64,000 nt of DNA, from positions 52,724,758 through 52,788,757 of the forward strand of contig OX485805.1 of NCBI GenBank assembly GCA_950295325.1. Direction: 5' to 3'. The DNA comes from Polytrichum commune. Lineage: Eukaryota; Streptophyta; Polytrichopsida; Polytrichales; Polytrichaceae. The notes under the pieces are model-generated. The model was not told the DNA's origin. It did not search any database and saw only the letters and a list, made by a program, of their open reading frames with translations. The translations under genes and the position numbers were made by a program. Below, in pieces: positions 49,401 through 61,539 of this stretch (position 1 is its first letter; the number at the start of each line of letters is the position of its first letter).

Positions 49401-51177
49401 TTCCACAGACAAGCTGTAAGACCCAATATATAACTAACAATTAATAATTGCACTCACCGCTTATCAATGTTGAGAGGGATGCCTGCCCCAGTGCTGGGAT
49501 CATAGGGTCGATAAAATGAGACCTCCACTCTGTATTGATCCTTGTGCACTACAGTGTAGATAGTTCCAGAGATCCTAGAATCATCAATACCATGGGAATT
49601 TTCAGAATACAACATAAACTCAAGTGATGCATACTTAGATTCTCCTGAGCGCTAAATACTTAGGAACCAACCTGAACTCTTTACAACACGTAGCCTCCCA
49701 AGGTGCATACCAGTGTTCACCTCTGAGGACATTAATGTCTTCTTAGAGAGTGCCAAAGCGTTGGGTATATACCTATTAAATTAATCGATTTCCAGACAAT
49801 TTCTAATGAACTGGTTAAGGAAAAAATTACATCACCACAATCCCTCCCAAAATGTTTTACATTCTTTGTCACCCCTTTGTCAATGAATGCACGGAGGAAT
49901 TTACACGTCAAAGATGTCCTTTCCACCAGGTTTACTCCAGTTCAAGTCCCAATACCTGCAACCCAAGTCCCTTACAGCATGAGCATTGTCCATTCCACAA
50001 TGAATATTATTAGGTGCATCAGAGGTCTAAAATGTTTTAGAACCTACATGGGTTAGGCTACTACTTTTGGGCAGGGAAAACATGTCACAAAAATTGGTAC
50101 AAATCAGCAAATTACTAGGAACAGGAGGTACAGGATAGAAGCATGAATTCTGAAAAGGAACATGGTTACATAACTTTGAGTTAACCTACAGCAAGAACAG
50201 TATGGAATACTTGAATCCTCAATTGGGTTCCTGCCAATGGTTTGAATATTTTCAGGAAGGCAAGACATCACAATACAAAATGACAAGATTATTGTCACAA
50301 GGAAGTGACAATGTTCAAAGCATCGCTGAATGAATTTAGAGATAGTAGATACCCTCTGTTGGTTTCCTTGTTGCGATACTCAAGAAGATTGTCAATGCCA
50401 CCATACTTAACGCTAGTTACAATTCCTCCTGGTTTAGTGATGGTGACTTGCACTATCCCATTGTCCAACACAACCTGCCAACATCCCTCTTAAAAATCTC
50501 AGTAAGCTACTTACACTCACATGCTCATTTAAACTCATTGAATAGTTGAATTCATATGTGAGGAGAACCACAAAAACAATTGATCTCAGAATTTGCACAA
50601 TTTGGCATAAGCAATATACAATAGAGTTATCCCTTCCTCAGTGGGAGGTAGTTCCTTCCCGGGAGTTAGTTGTTTTGCACACAACACCTGCCATGTTCGG
50701 TAAGTTTTTCGGTGCATGCTGGGAGGTAGTGTGGAAGTTTGAACACAGAACATTCTACATTGGTTCATTGAGGGCCAAACTCATTTTGGCATGTCAAGAG
50801 GTGCTAAAATGAGTTTGGTCCTAAATGAACCGAAATAGGTTGCTCTTTGTTAAAATTCAAACACTACCTTCAAGCATGTCCCACAAATCGTTAATATTGT
50901 ATGCAAAACAACCAATAGAAAATCATAGGCAACCAACTCCCAACAGAAAATTCCCTTGATTTAAAGAATACCCTTTATGATATTGAAACTTGATCAAAAG
51001 TGTACAACAATTTGTATAACTCATGGGATATAAAACTAGCTGGATTTTTGGAGGGGAGTATGGTGAAGTCCTGATGATCATTACGTAATGAGGCTGCTCA
51101 ATAAGGACAACATCACCACGAGGAGGTTGTGTCACCGAACTCTCAGCAGGATCAAGATGGTGTATGATACGATCCAT
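43447..51177 (-). CDS. rhamnogalacturonan endolyase (polysaccharide lyase family 4)
   Basis: Cleaves the rhamnogalacturonan I backbone of pectin by beta-elimination in the cell wall. Fifteen exons join in frame to 659 residues, the usual length: 51177-51085, 50474-50353, 49955-49905, 49574-49458, 49231-49112, 48582-48441, 47760-47590, 47261-47106, 46847-46741, 46606-46516, 46204-46060, 45819-45663, 44912-44796, 44361-44235, 43710-43447. Family landmarks are DNGIVQVTITKPGGIVTSV, PLNIDKR, GFYTYSIYERP, MAIADDRQR, DDKYQYSKENWDHRVHGW, FRNGGPTKQNLTSHVGPT, SGRLLV, then the FN3-like middle and the C-terminal carbohydrate-binding-like domain (QYGLWERY, DNSIARHGIRG, GVMYDYLRLEAP). No signal peptide is seen at this ATG. 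Its exon continues upstream to an acceptor at 51191, so an untranslated or additional 5' exon is likely. Confidence 0.93.
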
Positions 51178-51190
51178 CGCCTTTTGAATC

Positions 51191-53350
51191 CCTGCAAACA
51201 GTGTTCCAACATTATACCTTTTCCAGCCACAACAACTTGACATTTTATTAACGTGAATTTGATTCTCTTCAGTACTATTTGCACGATAAGTTGGTGTGAA
51301 CTGATTTGAAATGGTGATAGCATCTTGGCACACAGAGCTTTAGAAAGGCAAAAAATTGGGACACTTATGGCACACAATTTGCACAAGTCAGAAAGGCTGC
51401 ATATGAAATTAAAACCTTTGCAGTGCCAGGATCTGTGCTGTGAACCAATCAAACAACCAATTCTTTCAGAAAAGTGTGAAGCAACATCTTTTTCTTCATG
51501 GACTTCTTGGTGGACCATGTCAACTTCAAGTCAAATGTTAAGTGTCTGAAGAAGTCAAAACCTGACCTATATTGATGGAGCGCTGCCAACAACTAATTGA
51601 TCACGCCATTGCAACTCGAATGGAAGCTAGGCAAGTTGGTGTTAAATCTCTTTCAACATGGATAGCTAAACCCTAAACCCATGTTGAATGAGATTTAACA
51701 CCTACTTGTACCACCAGATTCAACAAGGATTTCCTATCCCTGACATAATTTGCATGCTTAAGCATCCCTATTATTTGAAGAAGAAAAATGTCGCACCTAA
51801 CCCACATCACTCTATTTGTCTCAACAGCGACAACATAAGATTTAATACTAGAGTACTGTTCTTGTCCGACTCGTTGCTACTAATTAGCACTATCGAGTAT
51901 ATTAAACTATCACGTTTATTGAGTGCCAAGAGCAAGTCGGTGTCAAATCTCTTTCCAACATGGATTGATAAGACCTAAACCCTAAATCCATGTTGAAAGA
52001 GATTCAACACCTACTTGATCCACCAGATTAAACAGGACATTCCTATCCCTGACATAATTTAAATACTTAACCCAATTATCTGAAGAAGAGGAAGTATGTC
52101 GCACCTAACCCTATATCACTCCATTTGTCTCAACAGCGACCACATAATAACCAATTATTAGAGTACTGTTCTTGTCCGACTCGTTGCTACTAATTAGCAC
52201 TATCGAGTATATTAAACTATCACGTTTATTGAGTGCCAAGAGCAAGTTGGTGTCAAATCTCTTTCAACATAGATTGATAAGACCTAAACCCTAAATCCAT
52301 GTTGAAAGAGATTCAACACCTATTTGATCCACCAGATTAAACAGGACATTCCTATCCCTGACATAATTTAAATACTTAACCCAATTATCTGAAGAAGAGG
52401 AAATATGTCGCACCTAACCTATATCACTCCATTTGTCTCAACAGCGACCACATAATAACTAATTATTAGAGTACTGTTCTTGTACGACTCATTGCTAGTA
52501 CTAATGAACACTATTGACTTTACTGTTCCTTAAGACCTCAGAGAGCCAGTGCCCCTTAAATTAAACTTATGCAAATTGAACCTCCATTAGGAAGTGATGA
52601 GGCGTCATGGCGGGCCACATTTCTGGCATGGCCACATTTCTGGCCATGTCTGCATGTCAAGGGTGAGAGTATACATGTTTCGAATTTGGAATATATGAAA
52701 CAGATTTAAAGAGATGATTGTGTATGAGGAAAACACTAATTCAAAGGTCTCTCGTACAGTAAGTACCTCGCTTGATCATTGTTGCCAGTATCTTTCTTCC
52801 TGTGAATATGGCTTAACCCACAACCTCCTGGATCCTGATAAGGCGCTTGAAGGTCTTCAAGTACTGGATTCGCACCGAAAAACGACCTCTACTCCTTATT
52901 GCTAAAGTTGGAGCTAGCCAGCCATCGTGCACAGGTGAATTGCTCCGAAGTAAAACCATTCCCGGAATTTGCAGTCCACCACTTGGGCTGTCATCAAACT
53001 GCCCAAATTTGCACAGATATCCTTCAAACTTGAATTTCGGGGGACTACAGAATCTAAGACGCCACACCTTAACGCTCCAATTGTACTCTGAGAAACCGAG
53101 ATTTGAGAACCCAAGAAGCTACACAACAAATTTTGCGAGAACGAATGATTCCCGGCACGTCCCGAACTCCATACTCTCCTTCAATAATTCCCAAAAGTTT
53201 CTGCACAGATTACCGAATACAAGGCTGCGCCTGTCAGTTTCATACATAATTGATACTGCCCATGAATGCCTGAATGCCACATGTCGTGAATTTTGTTGGC
53301 TAAGAGAATTCACAAATCCGATGTGGCACCTTAGAATTATTTATTTTGTC
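51191..53350 (-). other. upstream region or first intron of the lyase gene
   Basis: The acceptor TTTGCAG at 51192 shows that an exon lies further upstream on the minus strand. The base composition of 52780-53350 is more gene-like than its surroundings. A minus-strand frame at 52813-53067 ends near a possible donor (CAGGAG|GTTGTG), but its phase does not continue into the lyase frame. It is therefore a candidate untranslated first exon rather than coding. Confidence 0.35.
51639..52515 (+). repeat. tandem triplication, unit about 301-310 bp, each with a hairpin
   Basis: Units start at 51639, 51940 and 52250 with GTGTYAAATCTCTTTC. Each unit has an inverted repeat of about 25 bp: GTCAAATCTCTTTCAACATG, then about 25 bases, then CATGTTGAAAGAGATTCAAC. 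Units end with AGTGCCAAGAGCAAGTYGG. Copies 2 and 3 are nearly identical and copy 1 is more diverged. Located just upstream of the lyase start exon. Confidence 0.92.
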
Positions 53351-53450
53351 ACATGAGTGTATGGACTCGCAACCGACCGTAATCTACGGGAACTTCAAAG
53401 CCCACAAACTTTTTCACCAGAGCTTCCTTTAGAGCTCGGGATTGTGGACC

Positions 53451-53858
53451 AAAAAACTACACTAAATAGTCCTATTACTGTGTAAATAGTCCTATTACTG
53501 TGGAAATAATTAGCGTGGGCTACATTAATTTTCTAGTAAAAGTGGAATTAAAGTGGGTTGAAGATCCCAAATCTTTCCTTGTGTCTTCATGAAGACTTCT
53601 AACCAACACATTGAATACTAATTATAAGAAGAAGAAAAATATCACATAATAAAATAATCACCACATCGATCTTTTAAACAAATAATTATTGTGATCCACA
53701 ATGATTTTCTACGAATACAACTTAGGATGATTTGAAAATGAGTAATTGATGTTGGATTATTATTGTGGCCCACACTGATTCTCATTATGACAATTAATGT
53801 GGACTCTAGAAAAATATTGTCAACCCATAGTAATAGGACCTATGTAGTGTAGTTTTTG
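53451..53858 (+). mobile_element. foldback MITE family FB, best copy
   Basis: Begins AAAAACTACACTAAATAGTC and CTATTACTGTG. It ends with the inverted partner CATAGTAATAGG, then CTATGTAGTGTAGTTTTTG. About 408 bp, non-coding, with more inverted similarity inside (GTGGGCTACATTAAT / GTGGCCCACACTGAT). Confidence 0.8.
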
Positions 53859-53869
53859 AGCACACATGG

Positions 53870-56180
53870 TGGGTTTTTCTTGAAGGGTCTCAAAGCTTGC
53901 AAAATTTGCAGAGGAAGTGACTTCAATTTGAATGCAACAAATTAAAAACTCATATTCAAATTTTTAAAACTAAAAATAAACCTTAAAAACTATGAAGAAG
54001 CAAAAGACACGTAGAAAATTTATACGGTAAAGGCAACCTCAAAGATTGCTCGACCCAAAAAGTAGGCGATAATTGCAAATAATGGAAGTGATGCTAAAAG
54101 CATGTGATTGAGGAGATGCACAAGCCAACGTCTGATGCAAGAAATCTCTAGTGCAAGCTGGAGTATTTCTTAGATCTTGAAAAGTTGAGTCAAATGTTCT
54201 AAGTCATGGAAACTTGCCTTGTTGTAACCTCTGATGTGGGGGTTATTTCGTTTTCCACATCTAATTATGGGCATTGGATCGTATAACATTACTCAAGGGT
54301 AGTATCATGTGTATGTGGGGCCATTGTATCAAACCACAAAGTTTGAGAATAAAGCCTTCGGATTCCGGCATTTCTTCTTTCTCATACCCAATATGGGGCC
54401 ATGCCCTAGTGTTGTCCATCAGTTGCATCTCGAATAAGTAAAAAGTGGGGGAGGATTGGCAGTAAATGATAGCGTGGACTTGCTGGATGAAGCAAACATC
54501 TTTTTGGCCGAGGCAGTCGTGGGGGGATGTATTTTTGTTTGTAGCCTATTGTGGCAGGAATATAAGTGTCGAGAGTTTGAAGTTTCTGAGATTAGAAGAC
54601 GGTAGTACCAAGCCAAGGTGCCAATGGTGTCGCAGTATGCACAAGGTACAACAGTGATTATATTTAAGTTTGTGTCAATTGCCAAGGCTGCAATTTGTAT
54701 TCTTTACTGTGGATATGTAGTTGTGGGTATGAGTCATTTGTTTTTCTTTGTGTGAAAGTGAATACCTAGAGACAATATTGGCTTGAGGACAAATTTTTCA
54801 TGTTCAAATTTGGTGGCTCTGCAAATTTTGGTGTTTTGGTAGTTTGTGACACACCATCAAATCTCCAACTTGCAGTAAGGTTTTGCACAATTGGTGTGAT
54901 GCATTCTTATGATGCAACTTTGTCATGCATTTTCAATCTTTTCTTCATGAAGGTTGCAAGCAAACTAGGAGACCGAGAAAGATCAAGTGTCATTTGGTTT
55001 CTAGTGCTACCCAATTTGTTGCTCAAACTATAACTTCATTCTTTTGCAAGCATGGTAGCATGAGTACGTATGAGAGAACTAATTGGATGTAAGCAGTGTA
55101 TTGAGAGGTTTTGTTCAATCGGTCACATGATATGAGGACGACTACATCCAAATCACAACATAGTTTGAGCTTCAAAAGAGCTTTGAAGTAACTTGGAGTT
55201 AAGGAAGTTCTCAGTGCATCTCTAAGTTCTATGGTAGAGTTCGCAAGATCCCCACACCTGCTGCATCAAAGTCACACATGGAAAATGGCTAAATAGTAGT
55301 TTTACAATGCTCAATTGATGTTGCAATGTTGTGGTGAATGGAGAGGCAAAAATATTTTTTTCTTTTTTTTAGCAAAGTGAGTACCAAGCATGGTTATTTT
55401 GAGGAGATTTTTTGAGTTATAAATGTTTATTTTTTGTTGAAATAAAGTATGCTTCTTTATGTGTATGTTGACGTGTCTTTATTTGGGTGGTGCTCGCCCG
55501 AGGACTTCTTAATTAATAGGACTCCCAATATACGATAGTTAGTATGAATGGCATTGCTTTGCCATTGCCACTTGTGATAGAAGAAGGTTGAAAGGAGATT
55601 GGCCCCACTGCTAAATGGAGCCTAGGTCATACCAAAGACCTTGTGGAAGGTTCAACTTAGGGTTTACATCAATGGTGGCCCAAATCCACTACCCAAATCC
55701 TACTTACCTACTTGTTGGCAACCTGATGGGAAACCGGACAAAAGAACTGGGACGGTTGGTGGGTGTCACCCTAACCCATTCATTGCAAGTGAACACATGT
55801 CATTCTCCGAGTAATGTGATGTCGATAAGGAAGTGTCTCATTTACAAGTGTTGTTTCAAGTCTCATAATTAAAGTTGAAATCTAGAATGTATAAAAAAAT
55901 GAAAATGTTATATTATATTTAAGTGATTATAAAGGCTCTTCCAAAAAAATACTATTGAATATGGTTATTAACAACACAAGTTACTATAGATCCCAATGAA
56001 CATAGTACCAAGTTATGACATTGGGTGGGTTGTTTGAGAGTACATAATAGTAGATCTTGTGGCTTTTGGAGAGCTTAATCATGAAAATCATTGAGTTTTT
56101 TGAACATGCATAACACTACACCATACATAGTATTTAGTGTCACATGGCATGTATTAGTGCCACCTACCCTATTATGAGAT
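53870..56180. other. intergenic, no gene seen
   Basis: Short frames on both strands, none with a recognised domain or joinable exons. No clear transposon ends. Confidence 0.5.
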
Positions 56181-56209
56181 GTATGTTAAGCTCCACCACC
56201 AACCAACAA

Positions 56210-57060
56210 CTTGACAATTAGTGTAACCTCATGACACTTGGTGTTATAGTGTGCTTACTAATATCTTGGCATTAGTATACTCAATAATATGATGAGGTCT
56301 ATGCCTAGCTTACACAATGGTCAACAAGTTGACTACAAGTGTAAACACATGACACTTGGCATTAGTATGCTCAATAACATCTTCCTTTGTATGTTAAATT
56401 ATAAACACATGACACTTGACATTACACCCTAACCTCCGTAATATCACCCTCCTCAACATGACTCCTTCTCTTATATCCCAAACCCTAAGGAACAAATGTT
56501 CTTAGTTAGAATCTCCCTCCTTGTTATCATATTTCCCTCCCATATATTATGGGTTTTGACATTGAAGTAATCCACTAAAGAATTTGAACCACATACTTGC
56601 ACGCATCATGTTGTCATCAATGTAATATTAACTTCATGTTATTCCACAATATCACATGCTACATTGATTCCCTATTATCATGCATCCATGTAAACACTGC
56701 ATACCTCCTTAATATCACATGCACTTTGGTTGCCATGGACATGATATTAGGGAGTTTAGAGTGTAGTATGCTCAATAATAACCTCATGTATAGCTAAACT
56801 TTGAACACACGACACTTGGAACTAGTATGTTCAATAATATCTTCCTCTGGATCCTAAATTACAAACACATGACACTTGTTGGATTAGTATGCTCAATAAA
56901 AAACATCTTCTAGTTGCATACTATATTTAAAACATGATGACACTTGCTATTAGTATGCTCAATATAATCTTCCTTTTGCATACTTAATTATGAACACAAA
57001 CAATTGACATTAGTATGCTCAATAATATCATCCTCTGACATACTAAAACGTAAAATTATC
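56210..57060 (+). repeat. degenerate minisatellite-like array
   Basis: AACACATGACACTTGGCATT and TAGTATGCTCAATAATATCT, then TCCTCTG, recur at least seven times (near 56270, 56360, 56765, 56820, 56885, 56950, 57010), at irregular spacing with a core period of about 65 bp. An unrelated stretch of about 300 bp interrupts the array. Confidence 0.75.
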
Positions 57061-57514
57061 AGCTTGACAACACACATATTGTAAACAAATCATTACATGC
57101 ACTTCAAAAAGTTACTTACAATATAATGTTATGTTGACAATGAGCAAAAAATACACTATTAGACACCTAGACACCTAGTTTAGACCGTTCACCAATAGTG
57201 TTTATGACACTAAATTCCATAAAGGTGTAGATCCTAGAGAAATTACCTTATGGCAATGGTTGGGTTGTTTGCCCATGGAGCTCTAAGAGCATGTACACAC
57301 ATTGCACTCCAAACGCTAACACAAAAGGGTACTAAATCGGGTAAGATTATTTTAGGGGGAAGTAGTCTTGTTACATGTCCCACACATTCACTCTATAGGA
57401 GCTTCATAAATTATGGGTCCTTCTCATGACCAAAACTAATATCTTACAATACATATGGCTTTACATAAAAATAGTTAAAGCTAAGATTGTATTTGGTCAA
57501 AGATTGCGAGGTAT

Positions 57515-57890
57515 TAGAGTTATCCATAAAGTCCCTCAAAGATGGACAAATTGTGGGGTTGATCCTTTTTTGAACAACTTTCTATGAGGCGCTCGCTAGC
57601 TCATTGTGTTTTGGAGCCTACCTTGAAAATTGGGTGCAAATGATTGGGACCTCCTCTTCCCACTTCTCAAACTTTGAGAGAGTTTTAAAATCTAAAACAT
57701 GGTATGCACATTACACCTGTTGTCTTAAATCTTGGATTGGCCTATGCAAAGCTAGCTTGCCCACCCATCCTAGTACGACAAGCTAGAAAGTTGGGTTTAA
57801 ATAATTGTTTGACACCACTCCCTATGGATGATAATTTAGACATTAAGAAAACTTGGGTGACTTTGTGTTGATTCTCATAAACTCATGTTT
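57515..57890 (+). repeat. dispersed repeat R1, copy 3
   Basis: Same order of blocks as 15705-16075. This copy and the inverted copy at 32863-33225 share CCCACCCATCCTAGTA and are closer to each other than to copy 1. Confidence 0.7.
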
Positions 57891-58520
57891 TCATCCATGG
57901 GTTCGACTCCCAAGTGTCCGTTCGAATTCTTGGACATGTTACACCAACTGCATACATGTTACAAACTCTAGATGATACGAATTGCATGTGGCATTCTTAG
58001 GCTAGAGCAAATGTTACGGTTCAAACATGAAACTTTCCATGGCAAACTTTATTACAAAACTCCTAGATGAGAGCATGGTGTCCATGGAGGTAGTGGTGTT
58101 AGTGGTGTACATGAAGCATTTGATTGCCTATAGGTCTATCAAGTGTAGCTAGGCACATTGGGACCAACAAAGATTGGAGAAGGTGTAGGTTGCCATCGAG
58201 CTAGCCATGAAGGACTTTGATAGGTGTTAGTACCCACAAATCTTGCAACACAAGTGAGGTTGGCACCCACTATACCAACGTTTCATTTTGAATCCCCTTT
58301 GCACTTTTAATTTTTTAATTTTTTAATTTTTTAGCACATCAAAATTAAAGGCCCTCCTCTTGCAAGCCACCATCATGGAGTGGTTGGTTGTACCACATAT
58401 TGTTCTAGTCCCCATAGAGTGTGTTGCTTCTTTGATGTTACTTGAAATTCTCGTGCAAGACACCTCTTGTGTCTCACATCCCTCGCGAGGCTTCAGTGAT
58501 GAGAGGTGTCACGTTGGTTA

Positions 58521-59019
58521 GGGCCACTTCACACACGAGACTGAGAGCCCGTGACCAGTACACTTCGAGCACTCTCATTGGTGGAAAAGGCGGAGCCAGT
58601 CCAAGTTCGCTTCACGCTGCGCTTGAGGGACCAACGGAGTATGTGAATGCAAGATGGATGTAAAGTCTACATGGATTCCTACATGGCATCAAATGTATCA
58701 TGTTTCATGGTCACTTGGACTATTTTCAAAAACCACCTCTTGGAGGTAGGCTTGACACAAAACCATGAGACAATGGCACTCTAAATGCTCACAACCGTTG
58801 ATTTATTCTATTTAATCATGTGTGAAGACCCACATGAATAGAAATTCATTGAAATAGCATTTGGTTGAGGGTCAGGTCTCATATGGCTTCACACTACACT
58901 TGAGGGCCCATGACCACACTACATGATTTTGGAGGTGTCTTTGGACGGCCCCTGGACACTTTCTTCTGGGCTCTCACAATTTCATGGTCACGGCTCTTGG
59001 CTCGTGTGTGAAGTGGTCC
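58521..59019 (+). mobile_element. Harbinger-like MITE, TTA target duplication
   Basis: 499 bp flanked by TTA (58518-58520 and 59020-59022). Terminal inverted repeats are GGGCCACTTCACACACGAG and CTCGTGTGTGAAGTGGTCC, extending to GAGAGCCCGTGACC / GGTCACGGCTCTT. No coding capacity. Confidence 0.85.
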
Positions 59020-59289
59020 TTAGCAACACCATGGGAGCCCACATGGAGCATGTTCTTTGTCTTGGCACCATGCTCCCAAATACTTGGAGGATGAGGGTTA
59101 CATCATATATGCCGCATCAAGACCGTGGCTCTTCCACGATGAGTGGGTACTCCAAGTCAATACAACTTGGATAGATCTACTCAATACAAAGCCACAGTGG
59201 TGGGCCAAATTGAGATGTTGGTGCCATAACGTGTAGACAAGGCCATTCATCAATATGGTGAGGGAGGACAGAGAGAATTTGTGGGGGCT

Positions 59290-59751
59290 TACACTTCAAG
59301 CACTCTCATTGGTGGAAAAGACGGAGCCGGTCCAAGTTTACTTCACACTACGCTTGAGGGACCAACGGAGTATGTGAATGCAAGATGCATGTAAAGTCTA
59401 CATGGATTTCTACATGGCATTGAATGGATCATGTTTCATAGTTACTGGGATTAATTTCAAAAACCACCTCTTGGAGATAGGTCGAACACAAAACCGAGAA
59501 ACCATGGCACTCCGAACGCTCACAACCGTTGATTTATTCTATTTTAACATATGTGAGGACACAAATGAATTAAAAATTCATTGAAATAGCATTTGGTTTA
59601 GGGCCTGGTCACATATTACTTCACACTACACTTGAGGGCCCGTCACCACAATACATGATTTTGGAGGTGTGTTGGGACGGCCTTTGGACGGTTTCTTTTG
59701 GGCTCTCACAATTTCATGGTCACGGCTCTTGGCTCGCGTGCGAAGTGGCCC
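59290..59751 (+). mobile_element. second copy of the 58521 MITE, left end missing
   Basis: Begins inside the element (CACTTCAAGCACTCTCATTG) and runs to the right terminus (CTCGCGTGCGAAGTGGCCC followed by TAA). It parallels 58561-59019 base for base apart from scattered changes, offset by about 730 bp. It lacks the first ~40 bp, so it more likely arose by unequal exchange or partial insertion than by a fresh transposition. Confidence 0.8.
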
Positions 59752-59755
59752 TAAG

Positions 59756-60115
59756 TGGGCTGCCATTTAACAGCACAAATCGCGGGCCCGGCGGCCCAGC
59801 CCGCTCCAATCGAGCGGCGAACGCATTGGGACTCGGGAACCACAGTGCGTACCAGAATCACGGGGCCAGCCCAGCCCCCTTCTTAGCTTGGAAGAGAAAT
59901 CACGGTGAGTAGATACCGGGTCGGGCGACCCGGTCCCTCCAACGGTCGCATTTCGAACGCTTCCCCGCCATTGCGAGGGCGTCGATGCTCTCACGGACTC
60001 TTCCTCCGACGCATCCCTCGCCATCTCCCGCATCCTCATGCCTGCACCGCATAGCGGCGGCCCCGCGCATCATCACCACGATGCGCGCGTCCGTCTCCTC
60101 ATCATTTTGAGCTAT
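59756..60115. other. GC-rich block, possible promoter or first exon
   Basis: Abruptly GC- and CpG-rich DNA directly after the MITE, in otherwise AT-rich surroundings. It could be the promoter or leader of the 61540 gene or of a divergent transcript. A minus-strand frame (59767-60039) and a short plus-strand frame from the ATG at 60038 are both open but unrecognised. Confidence 0.4.
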
Positions 60116-60615
60116 CTAACTACTTTCTCGGTGCACTGTAGGCCAATTTAGACCCTCGTAGGGTTTCATGTAACTTACGGACCGTTTGTTGTGTCCTTTA
60201 GGAATTTAATTTGTCATAGCTGCAAGTAAGTCTCGCCAGAAGGTCTCAATCGATCCTTATGTATTGCAGGCCGAAGGAATGCCTCGTTAAAGCTCTATAG
60301 GTTTCTATGCATATTAATAGTTGCTGCTGTTGCGTACTCTCGTTTACAGAGCTTTGTTGCAGCATTAGAGTAGATTGAATTGCAACATTAGATATATCAA
60401 TAATCGGTAGGCTTAGGGTTTAGGCTCGAGTTAAGTTTCCCCTTTTCAAGTGTTTTGGCCTGAAGCGTTTCTTACAAGTCTCAGTATCCATAGATTGATG
60501 AACTACGAAGGCCTCAATCCATCTGTTGCCCATGTAGTTCGCATTTCTTAGCTGGAGAGAGTGTGAGTTTATCTGAATTCGCAATTGCCAATCCTTCGAC
60601 CGCTCGTCTATTGTT

Positions 60616-60733
60616 GTGTCCGACAATTGTCAACAGACCAGGGATTCATTTGGATCATACGAAATGGGAGGCGTGCAAGGTATATCGTCTTCTGGACTTG
60701 CCAGTGACGAATCTGCGCAATGCACTGAAGAAG
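60616..60733 (+). other. possible 5' exon of the 61540 gene
   Basis: An open frame (in-frame ATG near 60664) encodes a Ser/Gly/Glu-rich stretch and ends at the strong donor GAAGAAG|GTACGT. No acceptor can be chosen with confidence before 61540, so it may be an upstream exon or an untranslated leader. Confidence 0.35.
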
Positions 60734-61221
60734 GTACGTTGCATTTTTATTCATTCATTTCGCTTGAGGAAGTGGGGAATCGTGATCTCGGACACTCACA
60801 TATGCTTATGCTGCTGCTGGTTCTTCCTCCTCCTTTTCTCTTCCATGTACACAACCAAATTGTGTGGTTCCAATACTGACATTTTTCTGGTTGATCCGGA
60901 TACGTGATGGAACTTAGTAGTCAAATGTTCTCACAGCGATGTGCTCATACAAGAATGCCTTTTACTTTGTCTCTCTGACGAGAACAATTAGGTTTTAGTG
61001 GCATCTTGGCATTGTAAAGTGCCACGCTTTGATCCGTCATGATTGTGTCATGAAGGAAAATATGATCATGATTGTGTCCCACAAAATGGTGGAACTCACA
61101 CCTAGTTTGGTGAGGTAGCCCTAAATCATTCTGCCACTTTGAAATGAGCACCTTCGTTGCTCATTGGGACCTTCTTAGCTTATGCTTCTGCACTGTCTCG
61201 TAACAGAGCACATGCAGGCAC

Positions 61222-61365
61222 CTGAGTGCTACAAGAAGCCTTAAGAACCACCATATAACTTTCATTCTCCGCCCCTTCTTCCCATCCTTGAGTGCTACAA
61301 GAAGCCTTAAGAACCACCATATAACTTTCATCCTCCGCCCCTTCTTCCCATCCTTGAGTGCTTCC
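61222..61365 (+). repeat. tandem duplication, unit about 66 bp
   Basis: Two almost identical units beginning TGAGTGCTACAAGAAGCCTT and ending CGCCCCTTCTTCCCATCC. They sit just upstream of the first coding exon of the 61540 gene. Confidence 0.9.
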
Positions 61366-61539
61366 ATCAGTGCAACAAGGCACTAGCTGGTAGTTTCCCT
61401 GTTTCCAATGCTGCTGACTATGCTTCAACATGAGAAGCACATGAAGCCTGAATTGTTTCGACTGTTTGGTATGTAAAGGGGCAGGGAGGCAACGGTGGTG
61501 ACTGGCACGCAAAAGGACAGGTAAGCAAGGAAGGAAACC

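Noticed and set aside
59767-60039. Minus-strand 90-codon frame in the GC-rich block
   Set aside because: GC-rich DNA has few stops; no domain, no joinable exon. Kept only as a possible promoter or first exon region.
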